Of a stretch of 10,794 nucleotides of DNA, positions 1 to 6,717 are shown one piece after another. This DNA comes from Bdellovibrionales bacterium (GTDB taxonomy: Bacteria > Bdellovibrionota > Bdellovibrionia > Bdellovibrionales > UBA1609): positions 1 to 10,794 of the forward strand of contig JAGRAA010000156.1 of NCBI GenBank assembly GCA_020435185.1, read 5' to 3'. The stretch's first letter is position 1. Each line of letters opens with the position of its first letter. Position numbers and translations under genes: made by a program. Under the pieces are notes generated by a model. That model saw only the letters and a list, made by a program, of their open reading frames with translations, had not been told where the DNA came from and did not search any database.

Positions 1-206
1 TAAATAACCCACCCAAGGACTTTGCCTTTGATTTGTATGTTTTATTGAGAGGATTAAACAAGGGTTATACGATTAAAGAAATCGAAGTGTTGTTTCCACC
101 AAGAGTACACGGGGAATCGAATTGGTCGTCGACTTTTAGTTCAAAATTCAAGACTATCAAAAAAATGGTAGCATATATGTTTTTATATAAAAGAGAGAAC
201 ATGTAG
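1..206 (+). CDS. Polyprenyl-phosphate sugar synthase-like GT2, C-terminal part
   Basis: Only the last 67 codons are present, read from base 3 to the TAG at 204-206; the start lies outside the window. The tail begins NNPPKDFAFDLYVL and carries EVLFPPRVHGESNWSS. An aromatic/Asp helix followed by a basic 'FPPR..GES.W' element is typical of the C-terminal end of GT2 enzymes of the dolichyl/polyprenyl-phosphate mannose or glucose synthase type. These enzymes transfer a sugar from a nucleotide donor to a lipid phosphate at the cytosolic membrane face. The protein ends soon after this motif (KKMVAYMFLYKRENM) with no long pair of transmembrane helices, so it resembles the soluble or peripheral form rather than the GtrB form. 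The next gene starts three bases after its stop, so the two are probably translated together. The GT2 family is fairly secure from the tail motif; the sugar and the lipid are not determinable. Confidence 0.72.
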   Translation, partial: NNPPKDFAFDLYVLLRGLNKGYTIKEIEVLFPPRVHGESNWSSTFSSKFKTIKKMVAYMFLYKRENM

Positions 207-209
207 GGA

Positions 210-2294
210 ATGAAGTTTTTTATACAGAAATTTAAAAATATAAACCATGAAATCTGTAAGTCTCCTTATTTTTGGGGAATATTTTTTTTAAAAATTATTT
301 TAAGTATTTTTTGGGTATCTGATTATTCTAAAAATTACTTTATACCATTTGTAGGTTATTTCACAGAGCATAGTTTTTCTAATCCTTGGGATTATTTTTA
401 TGGATTAGGACAAATGGATAAGTTTCCATATCCTTCACTGATGCTTATAGTTTTGTCTATACCATTTAGTTTGTTTTCTTTGATACTTCCCGAGAACGTA
501 TATTCTATATTAGAAGTTAAAAATTTTTTGATCCATATTCCTGTATTATTTTTTGATTATTTAATTTTAATGGTTTTGATCTCTTGGTATCAAAATAACT
601 CAAAAAGAATTTTATTTATGTATTGGGGATCGCCCATATTGATATACATTTCTTATTTTTTTGGGCAGCTCGACGTTATCCCCACAGGATTTTTGTTTAT
701 TTCTTTGTATCATTTGTTTCGACGAAATTGGTTTTGGGCTGGAGCGGGATTAGGGGCTGGAATTGCTACGAAAATGCATGTGTTGGCTTTTGTGCCTTTT
801 GTTTTAATATATATTTATAAACACGTTGTTCGTATAGGTAACATAAAAAGAGTATCAGTGTTTTATGTGCTAGGGTTGATGGCGTTTGCCGGTATTTTTA
901 TTTTGCTGATGAGTACAAATAAATCATTTGTTGAAATGGTTTTAAAAACCCCACAAGCACTTAAGTTCTTCAGTTTGAAGTTAGATTTTGGATATAATAT
1001 TAGTTTTTACTTTGCTCCCGCCGTATTACTTATACTGCTGATGAGGTTTATTCAGACGGCCCGCGTGAATAAAGATTTACTTTTGCTGTATTTAGCTTTT
1101 GTTTTTAGCGTATTTGTCATTTTTGTCCCTCCTCAGCCTGGTTGGTACTATTGGACTGTTCCATTTTTAATTATATATTTTATTAAGAGTGAAGAGAGGG
1201 AGTTTGGGTATTATATGTTTTTGAATTTCTCTTACATTTTGTTTTTTGCTATTTTTGCCGAGAGTAGTATTTTTAGGGGTATGGTCGGGGAGAAGTTTGA
1301 GCTAGCCAGAAGCGTGTCTTTTAGTTTTTTGCAAGCCTCAATAGGATTATTAGCGTTTAATGTTTATAAAAAAGGATTAAAAAAACATAGGTTTTTTGAA
1401 GGTAAAAATAAGTCAATACTTATTGGAATAGGTGGAGATTCGGGAGCGGGAAAAGATACGTTTTCGAATGTACTTAAGGAGATCATTGGTGAAGATAATT
1501 ATATTCAAAATGATGGTGACGATTACCATAGGTGGGAGAGAGGGCATCAAAAGTGGGCGGAAAAAACTCATTTAGATCCTAGTGCAAATCATATGTTTTT
1601 GCCCTATCTTCATATGAAAGAAATGAAAGAAGGAATTAGCGTATACAAAAAGAAATATGACCATAAGACAGGAAAGTTTACAGACTTAGTGTTACATCAG
1701 AATCGTTCTTTTGTTTTTTACGTGGGACTTCATACATTTTATTTGCAAAAAGTAAGAGAGTTACTCGATTTAAAGATCTTTGTTGATCCTGATGAAAAGT
1801 TAAGAAACTATTGGAAAATACAAAGAGATCAAGAAAAACGAGGGTACACTAAAGAACAGGTTTTGGAGAATATTCAGAAACGACAATCTGATTCAGATCA
1901 GTTTATAAAGCCACAGAGAGAATTCTCAGACTGGGTTGTTAATTATGTGCCTGTATCTACAATAGATGATAATTATGAAGTTCGAGAGCCATTAAGTGTA
2001 AAAGTTAGGCACTACGTCAGAAATGATATTGATTTGGAGCCAATGCTTGCAGAGCTGGAACGTGTGGATGGACTTAGAATAAGTTGGAACTACGATTCGG
2101 ATTTCAAATTTCAAGTTCTGGAAGTTGAGGGAGACATATCAGTTGAAAAAGTCTACGAAATAGGATCCAGACTATTTTGGGAGCTAAAAGAAGTTTTTAG
2201 TGATGATAAAATAAATTGGAAGAGTGGGTATGAGGGAATCCTCCAATTGATATTTTTACTTTTTATAAGAGAGAACTACATAAATTCATATTAA
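210..2294 (+). CDS. GT-C membrane glycosyltransferase fused to PRK/uridine-kinase-like P-loop kinase
   Basis: This is a 694-residue two-part protein. Residues 20-385 hold roughly ten to twelve hydrophobic segments (for example 20-37, 75-93, 132-170, 174-204, 214-235, 287-326, 333-350, 368-385). Marks of GT-C lipid-linked-sugar transferases are FGQLDVIP (151-158), GAGIATK (182-188) and PPQPGWYYW (307-315). After a basic stretch (KKGLKKHR, 387-394), which should be cytosolic, residues 402-585 form a kinase of the phosphoribulokinase/uridine kinase family. Its parts are a P-loop GGDSGAGKDT (408-417), DDYHRWERG (437-445), LDPSAN (455-460), YDHKTGKF (483-490) and IFVDPDEKLR...RGYTKEQV (523-551). 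In the P-loop the residue after Lys is Asp, with Thr next. Residues 586-694 are a tail I do not recognise. The start is the first ATG after the upstream stop. An AGGGA touches it too closely to be its ribosome site; GAGAGA further upstream is the better candidate. The GT-C donor is probably the product of the upstream GT2. The kinase substrate is unknown. Confidence 0.8.
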   Translation: MKFFIQKFKNINHEICKSPYFWGIFFLKIILSIFWVSDYSKNYFIPFVGYFTEHSFSNPWDYFYGLGQMDKFPYPSLMLIVLSIPFSLFSLILPENVYSILEVKNFLIHIPVLFFDYLILMVLISWYQNNSKRILFMYWGSPILIYISYFFGQLDVIPTGFLFISLYHLFRRNWFWAGAGLGAGIATKMHVLAFVPFVLIYIYKHVVRIGNIKRVSVFYVLGLMAFAGIFILLMSTNKSFVEMVLKTPQALKFFSLKLDFGYNISFYFAPAVLLILLMRFIQTARVNKDLLLLYLAFVFSVFVIFVPPQPGWYYWTVPFLIIYFIKSEEREFGYYMFLNFSYILFFAIFAESSIFRGMVGEKFELARSVSFSFLQASIGLLAFNVYKKGLKKHRFFEGKNKSILIGIGGDSGAGKDTFSNVLKEIIGEDNYIQNDGDDYHRWERGHQKWAEKTHLDPSANHMFLPYLHMKEMKEGISVYKKKYDHKTGKFTDLVLHQNRSFVFYVGLHTFYLQKVRELLDLKIFVDPDEKLRNYWKIQRDQEKRGYTKEQVLENIQKRQSDSDQFIKPQREFSDWVVNYVPVSTIDDNYEVREPLSVKVRHYVRNDIDLEPMLAELERVDGLRISWNYDSDFKFQVLEVEGDISVEKVYEIGSRLFWELKEVFSDDKINWKSGYEGILQLIFLLFIRENYINSY

Positions 2295-2310
2295 TAGAAT
2301 TTAAATTCTA
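2295..2310. repeat. Perfect 16-bp palindrome at convergent gene ends
   Basis: TAGAATTTAAATTCTA reads identically on both strands. It sits directly after the stop of the GT-C/kinase gene and covers the rmlA stop codon (2301-2303 on the - strand). As RNA it would form a six-pair stem with a four-base TTAA loop on either strand, but the stem is almost all A-U and has no clear U-run. A strong intrinsic terminator is therefore doubtful. It may be a weak bidirectional transcript end, a protein-binding site, or chance in A+T-rich DNA. Confidence 0.4.
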
Positions 2311-3173
2311 CCTTCGGCAACTTTGAATAAGTATTCCCCGTAGGAGTTTTTATTAAGCAAATGAGCTTGCTCTAAGAGGACATTTTTATTGATGTAGCCC
2401 ATTTTATAGGCAATTTCCTCAAGGCATGCAACTTGTAACCCCTGCTTTTTTTGGATAGTAGCGACAAAGTTGGATGCATCCAGCAGAGATTGGTGGGTTC
2501 CTGTGTCAAGCCATGCGAACCCTCTTCCCATAACTTCCATGGAAAGTTTTTTTTCTTCTAGATAGAGATTGTTTAATGCAGTAATTTCCAATTCTCCTCT
2601 TTTAGAGGGCTGAAGCTTTTTTGCTTTTTCGACGACAGTTTCATCATAAAAATAAAGTCCGGTAACCGCATAATTAGATTTGGGGTTTTGTGGCTTTTCT
2701 TCGATGCTAATTACATTGTTATTATTATCAATTTCAGCGACACCGTATCTTTCTGGGTCGTCGACGTAATACCCAAAGACTTTTGCGCCCACCTCTAGGT
2801 GGGCGGTTTTTCTTAGCATGTCAACAAGTCCATGTCCGTAAAAAATATTGTCTCCCAGAACCAGTGCGGCTTTATCTCCATTTAAAAAACTTTCCCCTAT
2901 CAAAAACGCTTGGGCTAACCCTTCAGGCTTTGGTTGTACGGCATACTCCAATTTCAATCCCAAGTGAGATCCGTCTCCCAATAGTCTCTCAAACAACCCT
3001 ATGTCTTCTGGAGTAGAAATGATTAATATTTCTTTTAGGCCGGAAAGCATTAATACAGACAACGGATAATAAATCATAGGTTTGTCGTAAACGGGTACGA
3101 GCTGCTTTGATATAGATTTAGTTGCTGGATACAGCCTAGTTCCACTTCCGCCGGCTAAAATAATACCCTTCAT
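2301..3173 (-). CDS. rmlA: Glucose-1-phosphate thymidylyltransferase (RmlA)
   Basis: This enzyme makes dTDP-glucose and pyrophosphate from dTTP and glucose-1-phosphate. It is the first step of the dTDP-L-rhamnose pathway and is cytosolic. The 290-residue length is the usual one. The N-terminus shows the nucleotide-binding signature GGSGTRLYP (8-16) followed by SKQLVPVYDKPM (22-33). LGDNIFYGHG (106-115) supplies the metal-binding Asp108. YGVAEID, EEKPQNPKSN, GLYFYD and RGELEITALNN follow in the order seen in RmlA proteins. The start ATG has an AGAGG ribosome site six bases upstream. It is the last gene of the rml block, separated from the HAD-like gene by 80 bases that contain a possible promoter of its own. 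It converges on the GT-C/kinase gene with only six bases between stops. Identification is very secure. Confidence 0.97.
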   Translation of the reverse strand: MKGIILAGGSGTRLYPATKSISKQLVPVYDKPMIYYPLSVLMLSGLKEILIISTPEDIGLFERLLGDGSHLGLKLEYAVQPKPEGLAQAFLIGESFLNGDKAALVLGDNIFYGHGLVDMLRKTAHLEVGAKVFGYYVDDPERYGVAEIDNNNNVISIEEKPQNPKSNYAVTGLYFYDETVVEKAKKLQPSKRGELEITALNNLYLEEKKLSMEVMGRGFAWLDTGTHQSLLDASNFVATIQKKQGLQVACLEEIAYKMGYINKNVLLEQAHLLNKNSYGEYLFKVAEGRI

Positions 3174-3179
3174 TGAGGA

Positions 3180-3184
3180 CCTCT
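3180..3184 (-). promoter_or_regulatory. Ribosome binding site of rmlA
   Basis: AGAGG on the - strand lies six bases upstream of the rmlA ATG. The spacing is ideal and it supports the chosen start. Confidence 0.65.
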
Positions 3185-3205
3185 TTAAATGTAAAAGTTT
3201 TTTAT

Positions 3206-3234
3206 AATCTAGTCGTCAATATAAAGTCTGTCTA
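3206..3234 (-). promoter_or_regulatory. Candidate sigma-70 promoter for rmlA
   Basis: Read on the - strand, TAGACA (3234-3229) matches the -35 consensus at five of six positions. It is followed after 17 bases by TAGATT (3211-3206), four of six for -10. Transcription would begin near base 3199, giving a leader of about 25 bases that contains the AGAGG site. The same -35 hexamer and spacing recur in front of rmlC. The -35 lies in an 8-bp palindrome GTCTAGAC (3230-3237). This is consensus matching only; rmlA may also be read through from upstream. Confidence 0.38.
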
Positions 3235-3253
3235 GACGCAAAATGGTAACCTT

Positions 3254-4231
3254 TTAGAGGAAAATAGCATTTAAATCGATTTCTTCAGGGCTAACAAGAA
3301 CATTTATTTCAAATTGAGGTTCGGAGGTTAACGATCTTATTTTGTCGGTATCATTACTATGATGAGGGTTAGAGAGGTGATAGTATTTCTTCAACTGAGC
3401 AGCCTTTGCAGCACAAAAATCTGAGAATCTATCGCCGATCATGATAGATTTTTTTAAATCAATGTTAAGTAGGCGAGAGGATTGAATAAACATTCCTGGC
3501 AGAGGTTTTCGCAATGAACTTGAGGAAACCCCGCTCATCAAAGAAGATTTTTCGATAAAAGAAGAAACTTCAACATGGTCTATCCAGCATTTTTCCTCGC
3601 ATAGAAGCTGCTTAATCTTTTGATTTACGGAGTGGAGTTGTCTCCAATTCAGCAATCCTCGTCCAATTCCTGACTGATTGCTGATGATAACCACCGGCCA
3701 TCCTTTTTTATTAGCTGTTTTTATGATGTTGCTTATGCCAGGGCGAACCTTGATTTCATTTGGGTCAGAGGGGTAGTTTTGGTATTCGATGATGACACCA
3801 TCTCTGTCTAGAAATAAAGCGGGAATACAGTAATCATTGAATTGATTGAATGGGGAGCTATTTAAGGCCGTTAGGTTTAAATTTGGTACAATAATTTTTT
3901 TAATTTGGTCAAGATTAAGTCCAGAGGGTCCTTCTTTACTCCAGACATATTGATTGGCAGTTAATGTGGCTTCGAAGGCGGAAGTAATTACTAAATCATT
4001 GGGGAGCCCTATTTTTTTAACGACCTCTATGTTTAAAGTCTTTACACTCAATCTTGGTATTAATTTCTTAATGTTGGTTTCGATGGCATGAATATCATCC
4101 TTATTTATATTTTGATCTATAAACAAATTTCTCTCATACTGTGCGCAGATATAAAGTTGCTTATCAAATAAAGAAACTGAACGATCTGCAAAGTAGATTT
4201 CTATATCTTTTTTTAAATTTGTTCCAATCAT
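3254..4231 (-). CDS. HAD-family phosphatase-like protein (GmhB/HisB-N-like) with unknown N-terminal domain
   Basis: The protein has 325 residues. The C-terminal half is a HAD phosphatase close to the heptose-bisphosphate/histidinol-phosphate phosphatase group. Motif I is LFLDRDGVIIE (139-149; nucleophile Asp142, acid/base Asp144), motif II is VVIISNQSGIGRG (180-192; Ser185), motif III is RKPLPGM (241-247; Lys242), and motif IV is IGDRFSDFCAAKAA (265-278; Asp267 and Asp271). All catalytic residues are present. GmhB has a zinc site built by a C-x-H and C-x-C-R-K loop. Here the matching stretch (about 220-242) is Ser-rich with no Cys or His. Residues 1-135 match nothing I can name and make the protein far longer than the usual 180-190 residues. 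The start ATG overlaps the rmlB stop in an ATGA, so the two are translationally coupled. RmlA-D need no phosphatase, so a role in a second sugar or in regulation is possible. HAD fold secure, substrate unknown. Confidence 0.82.
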   Translation of the reverse strand: MIGTNLKKDIEIYFADRSVSLFDKQLYICAQYERNLFIDQNINKDDIHAIETNIKKLIPRLSVKTLNIEVVKKIGLPNDLVITSAFEATLTANQYVWSKEGPSGLNLDQIKKIIVPNLNLTALNSSPFNQFNDYCIPALFLDRDGVIIEYQNYPSDPNEIKVRPGISNIIKTANKKGWPVVIISNQSGIGRGLLNWRQLHSVNQKIKQLLCEEKCWIDHVEVSSFIEKSSLMSGVSSSSLRKPLPGMFIQSSRLLNIDLKKSIMIGDRFSDFCAAKAAQLKKYYHLSNPHHSNDTDKIRSLTSEPQFEINVLVSPEEIDLNAIFL

Positions 4232-5247
4232 TGTTTATATGCTTTAAGGTACCATTCGATTGTTTTTTTGATCCCTGAATCGAAAGTTTCATCAGCTTTC
4301 CAGCCCAAACTAGATTCTATTTTTGTAGCGTCTATTGCATAGCGTTTGTCGTGTCCTGGTCTGTCTTTTACAAACGTTATAAACTGTTTATAGGAGCCAG
4401 AGTTAAGAGGTTTCAATTCATCTAGTGAAGTTAGTATAGCGTCTACGATTTCTAAGTTTGTGCGTTCGTTCTTGCCACCAATATTATAAGTTCCTCCAGG
4501 TTGACCTTCGTGAAAGACAAGATCAATGCCTTTGCAATGATCTAAAACATAAAGCCAGTCACGAACATTTTTGCCATCTCCGTATATCGGAATATTTTCG
4601 TGAAAGAGGGCTTTGCGAATGACCGTGGGAATGAGTTTTTCATCATGTTGTTTGGGGCCGTAGTTGTTTGAGCAATTTGTCGTAACTACGTTCATTCCAT
4701 AGGTATGAAAATATGATCGAACTATAAAATCACTGCTAGCCTTAGAGGCACTATAGGGAGAATTAGGAGCATAAGCAGTGGTTTCACGGAACAAGCCCTC
4801 TTCTCCTAAAGTGCCATAAACCTCGTCAGTAGAAATATGATGAAATATTGAATGTTTGAAATTTGATTTGTATTCATTAGGGCTATTCATCCAAGATTTT
4901 CGTGCGACATCCAGAAGGGTAAATGTACCTACGATATTGGTATTTATAAATTCAGCAGGTCCATTGATGGAGTTATCGACGTGAGATTCTGCAGCAAAAT
5001 GAACTACGCCATCAATCTTTTTTTCAGCAAATAATTTTTCAACAAGTTCTCGATTGCAGATATCTCCTTCGACAAATTCATACTTAGAGTGACCGTTTAG
5101 TTCTTGGAGGTTTTCAATGTTTCCCGCATAGGTCAGTTTGTCTAGATTAATGACGTGGTAGTCAGGGTGAGATTCTAAAAAATAAGGTAAAAAGTTTGAG
5201 CCGATAAAACCAGCTCCTCCTGTAACTAAGACATTTCTTTGAGACAT
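4228..5247 (-). CDS. rmlB: dTDP-glucose 4,6-dehydratase (RmlB)
   Basis: This enzyme converts dTDP-glucose to dTDP-4-keto-6-deoxyglucose, the second step of dTDP-L-rhamnose synthesis. It is a 339-residue short-chain dehydrogenase/reductase of normal length. The NAD-binding glycine motif GGAGFIG is at 10-16. The RmlB-specific catalytic triplet Thr140-Asp141-Glu142 lies in STDEVYG, and the Tyr-x3-Lys pair is Tyr165/Lys169 in YSASK. Substrate-side motifs NCSNNYGPKQ (191-200) and IYGDGKNVRDWLYV (221-234) are present, as is the family's RPGHDKRYAID near the end. An AAGGA ribosome site (5256-5260) lies eight bases before the ATG. The gene's first 22 bases overlap the end of rmlD, and its stop overlaps the start of the HAD-like gene, so it is inside a tightly packed operon. 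Identification is very secure. Confidence 0.97.
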   Translation of the reverse strand: MSQRNVLVTGGAGFIGSNFLPYFLESHPDYHVINLDKLTYAGNIENLQELNGHSKYEFVEGDICNRELVEKLFAEKKIDGVVHFAAESHVDNSINGPAEFINTNIVGTFTLLDVARKSWMNSPNEYKSNFKHSIFHHISTDEVYGTLGEEGLFRETTAYAPNSPYSASKASSDFIVRSYFHTYGMNVVTTNCSNNYGPKQHDEKLIPTVIRKALFHENIPIYGDGKNVRDWLYVLDHCKGIDLVFHEGQPGGTYNIGGKNERTNLEIVDAILTSLDELKPLNSGSYKQFITFVKDRPGHDKRYAIDATKIESSLGWKADETFDSGIKKTIEWYLKAYKQ

Positions 5248-6071
5248 AAATTAAGTCCTTCTTTCCAATTTTTGGGCGTGTACGAAAAAGTATTATTAAT
5301 TTTACTAAGGTTAAAAACTGAATAACTTGGTCGTTTAGCGGGTGTAGGATATTCAAGAGTACTGATCGGTTTGAGTTCGATGGAGAGATGGGTTTCTTCA
5401 AATATCTGTTTGGCGAAGTCATACCAGCTTATGGATCCTTCGTCAGAGAGGTGAAAAAGATTAAAGCCTTTGAGGCTAACAATGTTTTTAAAGTTTCTAT
5501 CGACGCATTCAACGACTGTACCTGTGTATGTTGGATTTCCAATTTGATCGTTCACAATGCTAAGAGAATTTCTTTCTTGAGCTAAACGAATCATGGTTTT
5601 TACAAAGTTTTGTCCATGGGCAGAATAGAGCCAAGATATTCTGAAGATGGCACTATTGCATTGACTATCCAGAATGGCTTTTTCGCCCTCAAGCTTACTT
5701 TTTCCATAAACAGATTGAGGATCCGGAGAGTCTTCTTCTGTATAGGGGGATTGATGGTTTCCGCTGAAAACATAGTCTGTAGAAAAGTGAATCAAAAAAA
5801 TATCGAGTTTTTTGCTCGTGTCTGCTAAAACCTGTGGGCCGGTTTTATTTACATGAAAGGCCTTTTCTGGTTCGGATTCTGCTTTATCTACGGCGGTATA
5901 AGCAGCACAGTTTATAATGGTTTTAATTTGATTGGTTTTGCAATACTCCAAAACTTGACCGGGTTGAGTAATATCTAATGTATCAATATCACAAAACAAA
6001 GCTGTTTCGGGGCCCCATAATTTTGCAAACTGTTGACCTAATTGTCCGTTAGCTCCAGTGACTAAGATCAT
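5226..6071 (-). CDS. rmlD: dTDP-4-dehydrorhamnose reductase (RmlD)
   Basis: This enzyme carries out the last step, reducing dTDP-4-keto-L-rhamnose to dTDP-L-rhamnose with NAD(P)H. The 281-residue length is typical. The N-terminal Rossmann motif is MILVTGANGQLG with glycines at 6, 9 and 12. The region NCAAYTAVDKAESEPE (54-69) is characteristic of RmlD, as are FSTDYVFSG (96-104) and the Tyr122-x3-Lys126 active site in VYGKSK. Near the C-terminus RPSYSVFNLSKI is the usual RmlD substrate-binding element. The start ATG lies inside the end of rmlC (23-base overlap) and is preceded by AAGGA (6077-6081) at five bases. The gene in turn overlaps rmlB. Identification is very secure. Confidence 0.96.
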   Translation of the reverse strand: MILVTGANGQLGQQFAKLWGPETALFCDIDTLDITQPGQVLEYCKTNQIKTIINCAAYTAVDKAESEPEKAFHVNKTGPQVLADTSKKLDIFLIHFSTDYVFSGNHQSPYTEEDSPDPQSVYGKSKLEGEKAILDSQCNSAIFRISWLYSAHGQNFVKTMIRLAQERNSLSIVNDQIGNPTYTGTVVECVDRNFKNIVSLKGFNLFHLSDEGSISWYDFAKQIFEETHLSIELKPISTLEYPTPAKRPSYSVFNLSKINNTFSYTPKNWKEGLNLCLKEMS

Positions 6072-6615
6072 AGGATTCCTTGGCTTGTGCGAAAGTTCTA
6101 GCTTCGTTGTCTTTAGAGGATAGATTAATATTTTGGAGATCTATGCCCCAGTCAATTTTAAGCTCAGGATCATCAAATCTAATGCTTCCTTCAGAGTCCT
6201 TGTGGTAAAAATTATCACACTTATACTGAAGTAAGACCTGATCACTGAGGGCTAAAAAACCATGAGCAAATCCTCTGGGAATATAGAGTTGTTTGTGGTT
6301 TGAATCGTTCAAAATTACACTAATATATTTTCCGAAAGTAGAGGAGTCTTCGCGAATATCAACGGCAACATCTAGTGCTTCTCCTCGGACGACTCGGACA
6401 AGTTTTGCTTGAGCGTGTTGGCCAAGTTGAAAGTGAAGGCCGCGCAGGGTTCCGTAGGTAGAAAACGATTGATTGTCCTGAACAAACGTGGAAGGGAGAT
6501 GGTTAGACTCCCAAGTGTTTTTGTTAAAACTTTCATAAAAATATCCACGGTCATCTTCAAAGACTCGAGGAGTAATGAGGCATAGGCCATCGATGTCAAA
6601 ATGTTCGACTTTCAA
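6049..6615 (-). CDS. rmlC: dTDP-4-dehydrorhamnose 3,5-epimerase (RmlC), TTG start
   Basis: This enzyme epimerises C3 and C5 of dTDP-4-keto-6-deoxyglucose, the third step of dTDP-L-rhamnose synthesis. It is a 188-residue cupin of normal length. Visible family motifs are FEDDRGYFYESFN (19-31), QDNQSFS (46-52), LRGLHFQ (57-63; catalytic His61), AKLVRVVRGEALDVAVDIR (70-88; Lys71), YIPRGFAHGF (111-120; His118) and the tyrosine in LQYKCDNFY (Tyr131). The initiation codon is TTG. It is supported by an AGGAG ribosome site six bases upstream and by the normal position of the N-terminus relative to the family; no in-frame ATG lies nearby. It is the first rml gene in transcription order. A gap of about 100 bases separates it from the upstream glycosyltransferase, and this gap holds a possible promoter. 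Confidence 0.96.
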   Translation of the reverse strand: MKVEHFDIDGLCLITPRVFEDDRGYFYESFNKNTWESNHLPSTFVQDNQSFSTYGTLRGLHFQLGQHAQAKLVRVVRGEALDVAVDIREDSSTFGKYISVILNDSNHKQLYIPRGFAHGFLALSDQVLLQYKCDNFYHKDSEGSIRFDDPELKIDWGIDLQNINLSSKDNEARTFAQAKESYDLSHWS

Positions 6616-6621
6616 GGTGGT

Positions 6622-6626
6622 CTCCT
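6622..6626 (-). promoter_or_regulatory. Ribosome binding site that fixes the TTG start of rmlC
   Basis: On the - strand AGGAG lies six bases before TTG (6615-6613). This is the strongest ribosome site in the window and the main reason to accept a TTG start. Confidence 0.75.
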
Positions 6627-6653
6627 GCTTTATTTCAAATTCAAAACCGCCAT

Positions 6654-6682
6654 ACTTTAATCAGCGATAAGAGCTCTGTCTA
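6654..6682 (-). promoter_or_regulatory. Candidate sigma-70 promoter for the rmlCDB-HAD part
   Basis: On the - strand TAGACA (6682-6677) is followed after 17 bases by TAAAGT (6659-6654). These match -35 at five of six and -10 at four of six positions. The start point would fall near 6647, about 30 bases before the rmlC start, leaving room for its ribosome site. The hexamer and spacing equal those in front of rmlA. The rest of the 102-base gap (6616-6717) shows an 8-bp palindrome AGAGCTCT (6670-6677) and no convincing terminator for the upstream gene, so read-through is also possible. Confidence 0.4.
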
Positions 6683-6717
6683 CTCAAAAGACGCATGATA
6701 TAATGAGTTAGGGTGGG

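Noticed and set aside
2215..2260. Inverted repeat ATTGGA...TCCAAT with inner GAGG/CCTC and a downstream T-rich run, as a terminator
   Set aside because: It lies inside the coding sequence before the stop, the outer arms are far apart, and the pairing is weak.
3203..3208. TATAAT on the + strand between rmlA and the HAD-like gene
   Set aside because: It points into the 3' end of a - strand gene, has no -35 and serves no visible transcript.
5388..5828. Open frames on the + strand opposite rmlD
   Set aside because: They are antisense shadows of a clearly conserved gene, with no protein family resemblance or ribosome site.
6696..6704. Perfect extended -10 (TGATATAAT) on the + strand, antisense to the end of the glycosyltransferase gene
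   Set aside because: There is no -35, no + strand gene or RNA downstream, and such strings are frequent in A+T-rich DNA.
6616..6717. JUMPstart/ops element (GGCGGTAGC) for RfaH control of the polysaccharide operon
   Set aside because: Only GGCGG of the core is present on the - strand; the full element is not found here or in the 7600-7648 gap.
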